Shown here: positions 38,728-47,789 of the stretch, piece after piece | Position numbering within the stretch: position 1 is the first letter of the stretch | Layout of the letters: the number at the start of each line of letters is the position of its first letter | NCBI RefSeq assembly: GCF_017312365.1 | Contig: NZ_BLJI01000025.1 | Location: 1-64,000 of the forward strand | Source of the DNA: Chroococcus sp. FPU101 | GTDB taxonomy: Bacteria > Cyanobacteriota > Cyanobacteriia > Cyanobacteriales > Microcystaceae | DNA: 64,000 nucleotides | Direction of reading: 5' to 3' | Notes under the pieces: model-generated | Databases searched by the model: none | Told to the model about the DNA's origin: nothing | The model's input: the letters and a program-made list of their open reading frames with translations, nothing else | Made by a program: the position numbers and the translations under genes

Positions 38728-40329
38728 GTGCTTTATCTTGCGGAAGTCAAAAAACAAACTAGAGGATTTATCGGCGGACTCAAAACCGAACTCAAACTAT
38801 TAGCTTGTCAACATAATGACCAAAGTTGGAGTGCGGTACCCGAAAATGAGGTTTTAGTCTGCGATGTGCCTAATACCTTGGGCGAAGGCGCTCTGGTGAT
38901 GATTACCCTTGGTCATAACCGTCAACTTCAAGGCTCACCCGAACAAGCTTCACCTGAATTAATTCGTCAATTACAGAAAATTTCTCGCTTGATGGAAAAG
39001 GTAAAAGACGAACAGGAAAAGATTGAACAATGGAAGCAGTCTTTAACTTATCAAAGTCAAGAACTGACGCGCCGAGAAATGGAAATCGAAGCGAGACTCG
39101 AACAAGTTGAGCAGATGGAATCGGAGTTTGAGTATCTAGAACGTCAGCGCAAGGAATTAGATGAATCTTGGGAACATTTACGGATTGAACAACAACGTTT
39201 AGAGGAAGGACGGGAGCAACTTGGCCCACTTAATAATCTTTCATCTGAACAAGCGAATTCATTACAAGCATTTATACAACGTTTGACGGAAGATCCAGAG
39301 CGAATTCATCATCTTTCTGATTCTGTACATTTAGCAATTGATTCAGTTAAATTACAGCAAATGACTTTAGACGGCTATTGGCAACGTTTAGAACATGAAA
39401 AAAGAACTTTGCTCTCTCTACAGCAAGAGGTAGAACGTCTTAGGGAAACGGTTGATCAAAGACAACAAGAATTCAAATCTACTGAGTCATCACTTGAGCA
39501 AGCTAAAAATCAGATTCAAGTACAAGAAGCCGTTTTAAAGAGTAAACAACAATTACTTAGTCAATTAAATTTGAATTTGCAACGCATACAAGATATCAGA
39601 GAAAGTTTGCTTGGTTTGGCTAAAGGCGTTGATGACCCTGAAATTGAGCAAAAAATTGATTTGAATGCTCTAGAATATATGCCTCTTGCTGAACTTGAAG
39701 AAAATGTTAATAAGTTACAAAATGATTTAGATAAGTTAGTTCTTTTTGTTAATGATCAAGAGGAAGAATTAGCTTTGCAGTGTCAGACGGTAGAAGAAGT
39801 TTTAGCTAAATTACAAAATGTAAGTGAATACGAGCGTTTATCGATTGAAGCGGAACTATCCGAAGAACAAGAACGAAAAAGAATGCTTGATGAGACTTTA
39901 GTGGGACAACGGCGTAATTTAAAAGAACGTCAAGGTATTTTATTACAATATGTTCGGATTTTGCAACGACGCAAAGGTATTCTTGACCCAGAACAAGAAT
40001 CGAATACAATTAATTTAAAACCGATGATCATGCAATTAATTGAACAGCAACAAGATACTGAAGAAGAGAAACAACATTTAGCACAAGAAATTGAACATTT
40101 ACAAAATAATTTACAGCAACTTAAAGAAATGGTCGCTCATCAATGGGCGGAACTTGAGCAAAAAGCGAGAGGAATTGAACAACACCAACACCAATTTCAA
40201 CAAGCAAATTTTGAGTTTATACAAATCAAATCTCAAGTTCAACTCGCTGAAGAAACCTTACAACCGATTCAAGATCATTTAAGTGAAATTCGGCAACATA
40301 TTGAAACCTTGTCCCATTGGATACGCTAA
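38728..40329 (+). CDS. hmpF: pilus motility taxis protein HmpF
   Basis: A 533-residue protein. The first 65 residues (MLYLAEVKKQTRGFIGGLKTELKLLACQHNDQSWSAVP) are the HmpF signature. Nearly everything after residue 90 is Glu/Gln-rich coiled coil with heptads (EEKQHLAQEIEHLQNNLQQLKEM and others). HmpF is needed for pilus-dependent movement in filamentous and unicellular cyanobacteria and localises to cell poles. Starts with GTG at 38728. Placement next to the taxis operon fits. It ends three bases before tilS. Confidence 0.9.
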   Translation: MLYLAEVKKQTRGFIGGLKTELKLLACQHNDQSWSAVPENEVLVCDVPNTLGEGALVMITLGHNRQLQGSPEQASPELIRQLQKISRLMEKVKDEQEKIEQWKQSLTYQSQELTRREMEIEARLEQVEQMESEFEYLERQRKELDESWEHLRIEQQRLEEGREQLGPLNNLSSEQANSLQAFIQRLTEDPERIHHLSDSVHLAIDSVKLQQMTLDGYWQRLEHEKRTLLSLQQEVERLRETVDQRQQEFKSTESSLEQAKNQIQVQEAVLKSKQQLLSQLNLNLQRIQDIRESLLGLAKGVDDPEIEQKIDLNALEYMPLAELEENVNKLQNDLDKLVLFVNDQEEELALQCQTVEEVLAKLQNVSEYERLSIEAELSEEQERKRMLDETLVGQRRNLKERQGILLQYVRILQRRKGILDPEQESNTINLKPMIMQLIEQQQDTEEEKQHLAQEIEHLQNNLQQLKEMVAHQWAELEQKARGIEQHQHQFQQANFEFIQIKSQVQLAEETLQPIQDHLSEIRQHIETLSHWIR

Positions 40330-40331
40330 AT

Positions 40332-41297
40332 TTACAACTTTTTTAAGATAATCCAGTCGCCCTCTACTTGTGCAATCGTATTTCCTGATAGAGATGATGT
40401 AGCACTTTTTTGTGGGGCATCGATTAAATCAATAATGGCTTCAATTTGAGCAAAGTTTGGCGATTTTAAAGAAATATTTTCTAAAAGTAGCTTGATAATT
40501 CTTCTTTTTAATGCTAGTGGAATACTTTTGATTTTAATTCGATTTAACTTTTTCTGTTCAAAATCAATAATTTCTTGGGCTAAATTTTGAGTTAAAGTGT
40601 CTAAAAAATCGGATTCAGCTTGCAAGATTTCGGCCGTTTGTGCGAAAGCGGTTTCGACCTGGGGATTAAAATGGGTTTTTAAATAAGGTAAAACTTCTGT
40701 TCTAATCCGATTACGAGCATATTTTAAATTATGATTAGCTTGATCATCCCAGACGGGTAATTTTAACCGTTGACAAAATTCTTTAGTTTCAGCGCGAGAA
40801 ACATTAAAGAGAGGACGAACTAAACTCACGGTTGGACTTAGATTTCGTTTCCATTTTAAAGCACTTAAACCCGTGACACCCGATCCCCGAATGAGATTAT
40901 AGAGTAAAGTTTCAGCGCGATCGCTTTGTGTATGTCCAGTAGTAATGATGTTAAAATCCTGTTCTTGTGCGATTTCTTGTAAAGCTTGGTATCGCCATTC
41001 TCTCGCGGCTGCTTCTGTTTCTGTAAGGTTAGTCGCTATTTTTAAATGAAAAGGAACATACCATCTATCACTAATTTCTTGGACAAATTCAGCAATTCCT
41101 AAATCAGTTTTCCATTGATGGTCACAATGACCAACAGCAATTTTAAAATTCCATTTTGGCTGTAAATCGATTAATAGTTTCAGTAAACAAATCGAATCTT
41201 GTCCACCCGAAACAGCAATTAAAATTTTGTCCCCTTGAGCAAGTAGTTGAGTTTGTTTTAGAGTCGTATGTAGTCTAGCATGAAGAATTGTCCACAT
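40332..41297 (-). CDS. tilS: tRNA(Ile)-lysidine synthase
   Basis: A 321-residue PP-loop ATPase that converts C34 of tRNA-Ile2 (anticodon CAU) to lysidine so it reads AUA. The PP-loop is SGGQDS at residues 30-35. Other conserved segments are VGHCDHQWK, TGHTQSDRAETLLYNLIRGSG and RPLF. Length fits cyanobacterial TilS, which lack the large C-terminal domain of E. coli. Convergent with hmpF. Confidence 0.95.
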   Translation of the reverse strand: MWTILHARLHTTLKQTQLLAQGDKILIAVSGGQDSICLLKLLIDLQPKWNFKIAVGHCDHQWKTDLGIAEFVQEISDRWYVPFHLKIATNLTETEAAAREWRYQALQEIAQEQDFNIITTGHTQSDRAETLLYNLIRGSGVTGLSALKWKRNLSPTVSLVRPLFNVSRAETKEFCQRLKLPVWDDQANHNLKYARNRIRTEVLPYLKTHFNPQVETAFAQTAEILQAESDFLDTLTQNLAQEIIDFEQKKLNRIKIKSIPLALKRRIIKLLLENISLKSPNFAQIEAIIDLIDAPQKSATSSLSGNTIAQVEGDWIILKKL

Positions 41298-41395
41298 TTC
41301 TAGCCGCTTGAACTTTTAGTTTTTTGATCCTATCAGATGGAACAATATCATCATCGGATAAGATCTAGCCATAAGTACAACTGCGCCTCTATTTT

Positions 41396-43819
41396 ATGTT
41401 TAATTTAGTCTCACTTCCTGAAATTCCCGCTTGTGCTTGGTCTCGTCCCATCGGCAAAGGTTGGGAGAAACCTTATACCGTTCGCTATGCCAGTAATTTA
41501 GATGATGGGCCTTGGCATGGTGTACCATTAGGGGGTTTTGGTGCAGGATGTATCGGACGATCGTCTAAAGGTGATTTTAACCTATGGCATCTCGATGGGG
41601 GTGAACATCTTTTCCAAAATTTACCCGCGTGTCAGTTTAGTATTTTTGAACAACCCGAAGATGGGGAAGCACACGCATACGCACTTTGTACCGAACCTCC
41701 CGAAGATGGTACCTTATCCCGTTGGTCGTGGTACGAAAAAGAAAAAGGAACTTATTCTGCACTCTATCCCCGCAGTTGGTACGAATACGAAGGAATATTT
41801 CAGAGTAAATTAATTTGTGAGCAGTTTTCACCGATTTGGGCGGGAAATTATCAAGAAAGTAGTTATCCTGTCGCTATTTTTGAATGGACAGTCCAAAATC
41901 CCACCGATAAACCAATTACGCTGAGTATTATGCTAACTTGGCAAAATACCGTCGGTTGGTTCACTAATGCCGTCAAATCACCCAAAGTCAAAGTTAGAGA
42001 TGATGGTAGTCCTGTCTATGAATATCAGGCAAAATGGGGTGATAGTCAAGGAAACTTCAATCAGTGGATAGAAGATAATTTTCGGATGGGGTGTTTGATG
42101 AACCGTCTCCAAGCAAATGAAAGTCCACTTGAAGGTGACGGACAAATTTGTATTGCAACTTTGAGTAATCCTACTTTAGAAGTTTTTCATCTGGGTAAAT
42201 GGAACCCGAATAGCGATGGTTCCGAAGTTTGGGACTATTTCGCAATGGATGGTTCACTACCCGACACCGAAGATGAAACCCCTGCTAAAAATGGTGAACA
42301 AATTGCGACGGCGATCGCGATTCGGTTTACAATTAAACCAGGCAAAACACGTAAAATTCCTTTTATTCTCGCATGGGATTTACCTGTAACTGAATTTGCT
42401 CAAGGAATTAATTATTATCGGCGTTATACTGATTTTTTTGGTAGAAATGGTCAAAATGCTTGGGCGATCATTCGTACTGCACTTAAACATAGTGATACTT
42501 GGCGAGAACAAATTCAACAATGGCAGTTACCGATCCTGAAACAGTCTAATTTACCCGACTGGTTTAAGATGGCGTTGTTTAATGAACTGTATTTACTCAC
42601 CGATGGGGGAACACTTTGGACAGCAGCAACCGAAGATGATCCTGTTGGACAGTTTGGCGTTCTAGAATGTATAGATTATCGTTGGTATGAGAGTCTAGAC
42701 GTTAGATTATACGGTTCATTTAGTTTATTGATGTTATGGCCAAGATTAGATAAAAGTGTTCTCACGGCTTTTGCACGCGCCATTGGGACAAGTGATGATA
42801 CACCGAGAATTATTGGTTATAACCAAGCGTCAGCCATTCGTAAAGCTAAAGGTGCAACTCCACATGATTTAGGCGCACCTAATGAACATCCTTGGGTACA
42901 AACGAACTATACAAGTTATCAAGATTGTAATCTTTGGAAAGATTTAGGCAGTGATTTTGTTTTACAGGTATATCGAGATTACTTGTTAACAGGTGCAAAA
43001 GATCAGGATTTTTTATGGGAATGTTGGGCTGCAATTGTCGAAACTTTGGCTTATTTAAAAACCTTTGATTTGAATGATGATGGTATTCCTGAAAATTCTG
43101 GCGCACCTGATCAAACTTTTGATGATTGGCAACTAAAAGGAATTAGTGCATATTGTGGCGGACTTTGGATAGCAGCATTAGAAGCAGCTATTAAAATCGG
43201 TAAAATTTTATTATTACGTCCCCCGATGAATCCTAAATTACAAGTAGAAGATTATCCTAATAGTATTGAATCAACCATCAATATTTATCAAACTTGGTTA
43301 GAACAATCTCGCGCTATTTATCATCAGACACTTTGGAATGGTGAATATTATCGTTTAGATAGTGAAAGTGGCTCAGATGTAGTAATGACGGATCAACTTT
43401 GTGGTCAATTTTACGCCCGTTTGTTAGACTTACCTGATGTCGTAGAATTTCAGTACGCTGAGTCGGCTTTAAAGAAAGTCTATGAGGCTTGTTTTTTGAA
43501 GTTTTTTGACGGAAAATTTGGCGCGGCAAATGGCGTAAAACCTGATGGCACTCCCGAAAATCCTAATGCTACGCACCCGTTAGAAGTGTGGACAGGAATT
43601 AATTACGGTTTGGCGGCTTATTTGGTGAAAATGGGGATGAAAGAAGAAGCGTTTAGATTAACTGAAGCAGTCGTCAAACAAGTGTATGAAAATGGCTTAC
43701 AATTTCGTACTCCTGAAGCAATTACCGCAGTGGGTACCTTCCGCGCTAGTCATTATTTAAGAGCAATGGCTATTTGGGGAATTTATGGCGTTTTAACAGG
43801 GTTTAAAGAGATGAGATAA
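41396..43819 (+). CDS. GH116 family glucosylceramidase-type beta-glucosidase
   Basis: An 807-residue protein of the GBA2-like (GH116) family. The N-terminal domain starts with GVPLGGFGAGCIGRSSKGDFNLWHLDGGEH. The candidate nucleophile Glu424 is in LECIDYRWYESLDVRLYGSF, and the acid/base Asp572 is in NSGAPDQTFDDW. No signal peptide is visible, so it is probably cytoplasmic. Bacterial members hydrolyse glucosides or glucolipids. The natural substrate here is unknown. A tight gap (21 bases) to the following Uma2 gene suggests possible read-through. Confidence 0.9.
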   Translation: MFNLVSLPEIPACAWSRPIGKGWEKPYTVRYASNLDDGPWHGVPLGGFGAGCIGRSSKGDFNLWHLDGGEHLFQNLPACQFSIFEQPEDGEAHAYALCTEPPEDGTLSRWSWYEKEKGTYSALYPRSWYEYEGIFQSKLICEQFSPIWAGNYQESSYPVAIFEWTVQNPTDKPITLSIMLTWQNTVGWFTNAVKSPKVKVRDDGSPVYEYQAKWGDSQGNFNQWIEDNFRMGCLMNRLQANESPLEGDGQICIATLSNPTLEVFHLGKWNPNSDGSEVWDYFAMDGSLPDTEDETPAKNGEQIATAIAIRFTIKPGKTRKIPFILAWDLPVTEFAQGINYYRRYTDFFGRNGQNAWAIIRTALKHSDTWREQIQQWQLPILKQSNLPDWFKMALFNELYLLTDGGTLWTAATEDDPVGQFGVLECIDYRWYESLDVRLYGSFSLLMLWPRLDKSVLTAFARAIGTSDDTPRIIGYNQASAIRKAKGATPHDLGAPNEHPWVQTNYTSYQDCNLWKDLGSDFVLQVYRDYLLTGAKDQDFLWECWAAIVETLAYLKTFDLNDDGIPENSGAPDQTFDDWQLKGISAYCGGLWIAALEAAIKIGKILLLRPPMNPKLQVEDYPNSIESTINIYQTWLEQSRAIYHQTLWNGEYYRLDSESGSDVVMTDQLCGQFYARLLDLPDVVEFQYAESALKKVYEACFLKFFDGKFGAANGVKPDGTPENPNATHPLEVWTGINYGLAAYLVKMGMKEEAFRLTEAVVKQVYENGLQFRTPEAITAVGTFRASHYLRAMAIWGIYGVLTGFKEMR

Positions 43820-43840
43820 AAAGTTAGGAGAGATCAAAAA

Positions 43841-44419
43841 ATGATTGTTGTTAATCGTAGACTGTTCACTTTAGAAGAATATGAGCATTTAGGAGAAATC
43901 GGATTTTTTCATCCTGAAGAACGAATTGAGTTAATTCGAGGAGAATTGGTTAAAATGGCAGCAAAAGGTAGAGCGCATTCTGTTTGTAATACTTTGTTGG
44001 CTGAAAAATTTTATAGATTAATTCTTGGTCAAGCTACTATTCGAGTACAAGATCCTATTATTATTCCTCCGAATAGCGCACCTGAACCAGATATTGTTAT
44101 TGCTCGTTCAAAAGAAGATAAATATTTATCCTCTCATCCATTACCTGAAGATATTTTATTATTGATTGAAGTCTCTGACTCTACATTAAAGTCCGATCAA
44201 ACATTAAAATTATATTTATACGCTGAAGCAGGAATATCTAATTACTGGATTTTTAATTTAGTCGATTATCATGTAGAAGTTTATACAGAACCCTATCAAG
44301 AAAATAAAAATCAGTTTAATTATCGTTCAAAACGTGTTTATTTGCCTGATGAACAAATAAAAATTCCTGAATTGAATAAAATTTTAGAATTATCATCTAT
44401 TTTTTCTGCTTTAATATGA
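43841..44419 (+). CDS. Uma2 family (DUF820) endonuclease-like protein
   Basis: A 192-residue Uma2 protein. Visible motifs are HPEERIELIRGELVKMAAKGRAHS, APEPDIVIARSK (acidic site) and LLIEVSDSTLKSDQTLKLYLYAEAGISNYWIFN. It resembles the 6223-7432 pair in layout (same HPEE/GEDE start region) more than the neighbour gene. Its last four bases overlap the start of that neighbour (ATGA). Confidence 0.85.
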   Translation: MIVVNRRLFTLEEYEHLGEIGFFHPEERIELIRGELVKMAAKGRAHSVCNTLLAEKFYRLILGQATIRVQDPIIIPPNSAPEPDIVIARSKEDKYLSSHPLPEDILLLIEVSDSTLKSDQTLKLYLYAEAGISNYWIFNLVDYHVEVYTEPYQENKNQFNYRSKRVYLPDEQIKIPELNKILELSSIFSALI

Positions 44420-44994
44420 CAGCAATTACTCTCACACTTAAACCAATTATTCAACTGACAGAAAAAGAATTTTATCAACTCTGTCAGGCTAATCCTGATG
44501 CAAAATTAGAGTTGAATTCAAATGGGGAATTAGTCATTATGCCACCAACAGGAGGAACATCAGGAAATCGTAATTTTGAACTTTATATTGATTTAGGGAT
44601 TTGGAATCGTCAAGCAAAACTGGGTAAAGCATTTGATTCGAGTACGATGTTTAGGTTGCCAAATGGTGCGTTATGTTCTCCTGATGCGGCATGGATATCT
44701 CTAGAAAGATGGAATCGTTTATCAACGGAAGAACAAGAAGAATTTCCGCCGATTTGTCCTGATTTTGTGGTCGAATTACGTTCAGTTTCCGATAGCTTAA
44801 AATCACTTCAAGAGAAAATGGAGCAATATATGGCTAATGGAACTCGTTTAGGGTGGCTGATTAATCCAAAACAACAAACCGTAGAAATCTATAGACAAGG
44901 AAAGGAAAAAGAAGTCTTACATCAACCCAGTCAGCTATCAGGTGAAGATGTTTTATCAGGATTTATTTTAGATTTAAAGGAAATTTTGATATAA
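44416..44994 (+). CDS. Uma2 family (DUF820) endonuclease-like protein, second type
   Basis: A 192-residue Uma2 protein of the other subgroup seen at 355-954. Shared features are LTEKEFYQLCQANPDAKLELNSNGELVIMPPTGG, SPDAAWISLERWN, CPDFVVELRS and QEKMEQYMANGTRLGWLINP. It overlaps the previous Uma2 gene by four bases, so two subtypes are translationally coupled here. Function is unknown. Confidence 0.85.
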   Translation: MTAITLTLKPIIQLTEKEFYQLCQANPDAKLELNSNGELVIMPPTGGTSGNRNFELYIDLGIWNRQAKLGKAFDSSTMFRLPNGALCSPDAAWISLERWNRLSTEEQEEFPPICPDFVVELRSVSDSLKSLQEKMEQYMANGTRLGWLINPKQQTVEIYRQGKEKEVLHQPSQLSGEDVLSGFILDLKEILI

Positions 44995-45137
44995 AACATT
45001 TTTTTAAATAATTAAGTTAATTATTTCATACTCTTCGTAAAATTTATTTAATATTAAATATTGTTAAAAATAATTGAATTTTTTTGAAAATCCAGTATTT
45101 ACTAGAAGTATTCTATAAGCTGGCAATAAAAAATATT

Positions 45138-45698
45138 ATGTGGAAAAACTTTGCATTGACTACTTTAGCTGGACTAGGTTTAACTGTATCTTTAGCACAA
45201 GCTGGGTTAGCTACTACATTTTATCTTCAACAAAGAGATGATTTTGGAGGTATTGCTTTATCTGGACAATTTACAGGAGAAGATACTGATAATAATTTGT
45301 CGCTTACCTTAAGTGAATTAACTAGCTTTAATTTGAGTACCTACGGCTTACCTGTTTATACTCTTCCCGATTTTACATTTTTTTCTTATGCACTTGATGG
45401 TAGTAATTCTATTGCTTTTAGTGCCGAAAAAACTGAAGTTATTAATGATGGAACAATTTCAACTATAGATTATTATCTGTCTGTTGATAGTGAATCTGAT
45501 CCAATTACATTTGGTGGAAGTACAACTTTTTTTGTTGATCCTAATACTCCTCCAATAATCGGAGATATCTTTGCTAATCAACCTGTTCGAGTTAGTACTT
45601 CGATTCCTGAAGGTAGTAATATTATTGCTTTAAGTCTTTTGGGAATTTTAGCACTTTATCAAAAAAAAGCAAAATCTAATTTTAATCATCAAAAATAA
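45138..45698 (+). CDS. secreted protein with degenerate PEP-CTERM-like sorting tail
   Basis: About 186 residues from ATG 45138 (a TTG at 45084 is in frame but less likely). The N-terminus MWKNFALTTLAGLGLTVSLAQAGLA is a signal peptide. The middle is Asn/Thr/Asp-rich beta-like sequence. The end, SIPEGSNIIALSLLGILALYQKKAK, has the layout of a PEP-CTERM anchor (motif, hydrophobic helix, basic tail), but the motif reads PEG instead of PEP. An inverted repeat follows the stop. No family recognised. Confidence 0.65.
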   Translation: MWKNFALTTLAGLGLTVSLAQAGLATTFYLQQRDDFGGIALSGQFTGEDTDNNLSLTLSELTSFNLSTYGLPVYTLPDFTFFSYALDGSNSIAFSAEKTEVINDGTISTIDYYLSVDSESDPITFGGSTTFFVDPNTPPIIGDIFANQPVRVSTSIPEGSNIIALSLLGILALYQKKAKSNFNHQK

Positions 45699-45707
45699 AT
45701 CTTGTTA

Positions 45708-45743
45708 TTAATCCTGTTGTTAAAAGCAAGAGAACAGGATTAA
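45708..45743 (+). terminator. 11-bp inverted repeat after the secreted-protein gene
   Basis: TTAATCCTGTT (45708-45718) and AACAGGATTAA (45733-45743) are perfect complements with a 14-base loop, starting nine bases after the stop. There is no T-run beyond it. It probably marks the transcript end. Confidence 0.55.
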
Positions 45744-45815
45744 ACAGTTCTAAATCTCAGCAACAAGAGTTATAATAAAATTTGTCATAAAAGCTATAGA
45801 CGAATTTTAAAATAG

Positions 45816-46289
45816 ATGACTCTAACAATTGCTATAGAACCTGAGCATTTGTGCAATCTTGATTTATCACCTGTGACGACGGTTATTAATAAGTTACAGC
45901 AAGAAAACGGGATTACTTCTGCTGAACAAGAAATACAGTTTCAGATTAATTATCTTCGTGAAGAATCTGATATCAGAGAATTATCAGAAATTCCAGAGGT
46001 TAGATTATGGTTTATTCGTTTAGATTCAGTGTATCCCTGGCTGCCATTTCTGTTAGATTGGAAGATAGGAGAATTAGGGCGTTATACTGCGATGTTAGTT
46101 CCTCATGAATTTCATCGGACTGAAGGAATACGTTACAATCCCGAAGCGTTAGAAATTTTTGTGATGCAAAAAATATTTGTGTTAAACGACTGGTTAAAAA
46201 AAGAAGGGATTTCTAGCCAATTTCGCTTAAAATCAATGGCACAAATGTTAGGGTATGAGTTAGAAGATGAGTTTTTTGCGATGTTTTAA
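45816..46289 (+). CDS. crr6: CRR6-family NdhI maturation factor
   Basis: A 157-residue protein (DUF1817/CRR6). The diagnostic core is EVRLWFIRLDSVYPWLPFLLDWKIGELGRYTAMLVPHEFHRTEGIRYNPEAL. In plants and cyanobacteria CRR6 helps mature the NdhI subunit of the photosynthetic NDH-1 complex. Length is typical. It sits 12 bases upstream of the Dam-like gene, so they may be co-transcribed without a functional link. Confidence 0.9.
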   Translation: MTLTIAIEPEHLCNLDLSPVTTVINKLQQENGITSAEQEIQFQINYLREESDIRELSEIPEVRLWFIRLDSVYPWLPFLLDWKIGELGRYTAMLVPHEFHRTEGIRYNPEALEIFVMQKIFVLNDWLKKEGISSQFRLKSMAQMLGYELEDEFFAMF

Positions 46290-46301
46290 TAGCGAATAAA
46301 A

Positions 46302-47222
46302 ATGCAAAAAACAGAAATATTAGCTAAACCTTTTCTTAAATGGGCAGGTGGCAAAGGTCAACTATTAAATCAAATTATCTCATTTTTACCTAAAGAAATA
46401 GAAGAAAAAAAAATTATTAGATATGTTGAACCGTTTGTTGGTGGCGGTGCTGTTTTTATTTATTTGACTCAGTTCTATCAGTTTGAAGAAATTTTTATAT
46501 GTGATATTAATGATGAATTGATCTTAGCTTATAAAACGATTCAAAAAGAAGTAGAACAATTAATCGAATGCTTATCTGAAATGCAAGTCAGTTATTTGAA
46601 TTTATCTTTAAACAATAGAAAAAAGTTTTTTTATCAAGTTAGGGAAAGCTATAATTTACAAAAAAAACAAATTGATTTTCAGGTTTTTAGTGAGCAATGG
46701 ATTAAAAGAACTACTCAACTTATTTTTCTAAATCGGACTTGCTTTAATGGCTTATTTCGGGTGAATTCACAAGGACATTTTAATGTTCCTATGGGAAACT
46801 ATAAAAACCCTTTAATCTGTCATGCTGAAAACTTAAAAGCGATTTCTCAAATTTTGAAAAAGACAAAAATTTATCATGGTAATTATGCTCAGTGTCAACA
46901 ATGGGTAGATTCTCAAACATTTGTCTATTTCGATCCTCCCTATCGTCCCATTAGTCAAACCTCTAATTTCACTTCCTATTCTCAGGATAATTTTAGTGAT
47001 GTAGAACAATTAAAATTAAGAGATTTTTTTCATTTATTACATCATCAACAAGCCAAATTAATGTTAAGTAACTCTGATCCAACTAATAAAAATCTTGATG
47101 ACACTTTTTTTGAAAAAGCTTATCAGAGTTATCGAATAGAAAAAGTTAAAGCGACTCGAATGATTAATAGTAATGCACGAAAACGTGGTCAGATTAATGA
47201 ATTATTAATTATGAATTATTGA
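46302..47222 (+). CDS. dam: Dam-like N6-adenine DNA methyltransferase (probable GATC specificity)
   Basis: A 306-residue class D12 methyltransferase. KPFLKWAGGKGQLL (residues 9-22) and EPFVGGGAVF (43-52) bind SAM, and DPPY at 211-214 is the catalytic motif. NRTCFNGLFRVNSQGHFNVPMGNYKNP is the recognition region shared with M.DpnIIA/Dam enzymes, which methylate GATC. No matching restriction gene is adjacent, so it looks like an orphan methylase. It is AT-rich like its neighbours and overlaps the convergent GUN4 gene by seven bases. Confidence 0.9.
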   Translation: MQKTEILAKPFLKWAGGKGQLLNQIISFLPKEIEEKKIIRYVEPFVGGGAVFIYLTQFYQFEEIFICDINDELILAYKTIQKEVEQLIECLSEMQVSYLNLSLNNRKKFFYQVRESYNLQKKQIDFQVFSEQWIKRTTQLIFLNRTCFNGLFRVNSQGHFNVPMGNYKNPLICHAENLKAISQILKKTKIYHGNYAQCQQWVDSQTFVYFDPPYRPISQTSNFTSYSQDNFSDVEQLKLRDFFHLLHHQQAKLMLSNSDPTNKNLDDTFFEKAYQSYRIEKVKATRMINSNARKRGQINELLIMNY

Positions 47223-47782
47223 ATATTACAATTTAGCAAACGTGTAAAACAAAAACAGACCATTTTCGCACCATAGGGAGACTTCCACCAAATCACAGGA
47301 AACAAACCAACAGGCGCATTTAAACTAAAATCTAATTCGTCATAATTTTCATCATTAATCCATTCTCCATCATTTCGCCAGCCAACTTGTTCACCAAATT
47401 TCCGAAGAATATTAATATCCTGTGCCATCAAAGTTTCAATAGTGCCACCAACACTTTGATAAATCGCTAATTGCTGACTAAAACTAAATCGCTCTTTACT
47501 ATAGGTTTTCCAAAGACGATCAATTACAGTCAACACATTACAGGGAAAATCCATCATATCATTCGGTGTAAAAGTTTCTCGATCTTTATTAGCCACCGTC
47601 AGAATAATATTAGAAGTCTCCGCATCAGCTTCTTTAAATTGTCCTGCTTTTAAAAATTCCTGTAATTGATTATAGCGATCGATATCTGTAATCAACATCA
47701 ATTTATCTTCAATATATCCCAGACGGGTCGAGATAGAGCGAAGTTGTTCAGAAATTTCTATCAGTTGATTTTGTGCATCCAT
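47216..47782 (-). CDS. GUN4-domain protein
   Basis: A 188-residue GUN4-domain protein. The N-terminal helix (QLIEISEQLRSISTRLGYIEDKL) precedes the GUN4 fold: LKAGQFKEADAETSNIIL, DMMDFPCNVLTVIDRLWKTYSKERFSFSQQLAIYQSVGG, VGWRNDGEWINDENYDELDFSLNAPVGLFPV. GUN4 binds porphyrins and boosts Mg-chelatase. Several paralogues exist in cyanobacteria, and this one may not be the chelatase activator itself. Leftward, only seven bases before purH ends. Confidence 0.85.
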   Translation of the reverse strand: MDAQNQLIEISEQLRSISTRLGYIEDKLMLITDIDRYNQLQEFLKAGQFKEADAETSNIILTVANKDRETFTPNDMMDFPCNVLTVIDRLWKTYSKERFSFSQQLAIYQSVGGTIETLMAQDINILRKFGEQVGWRNDGEWINDENYDELDFSLNAPVGLFPVIWWKSPYGAKMVCFCFTRLLNCNIQ

Positions 47783-47789
47783 AATTTTT

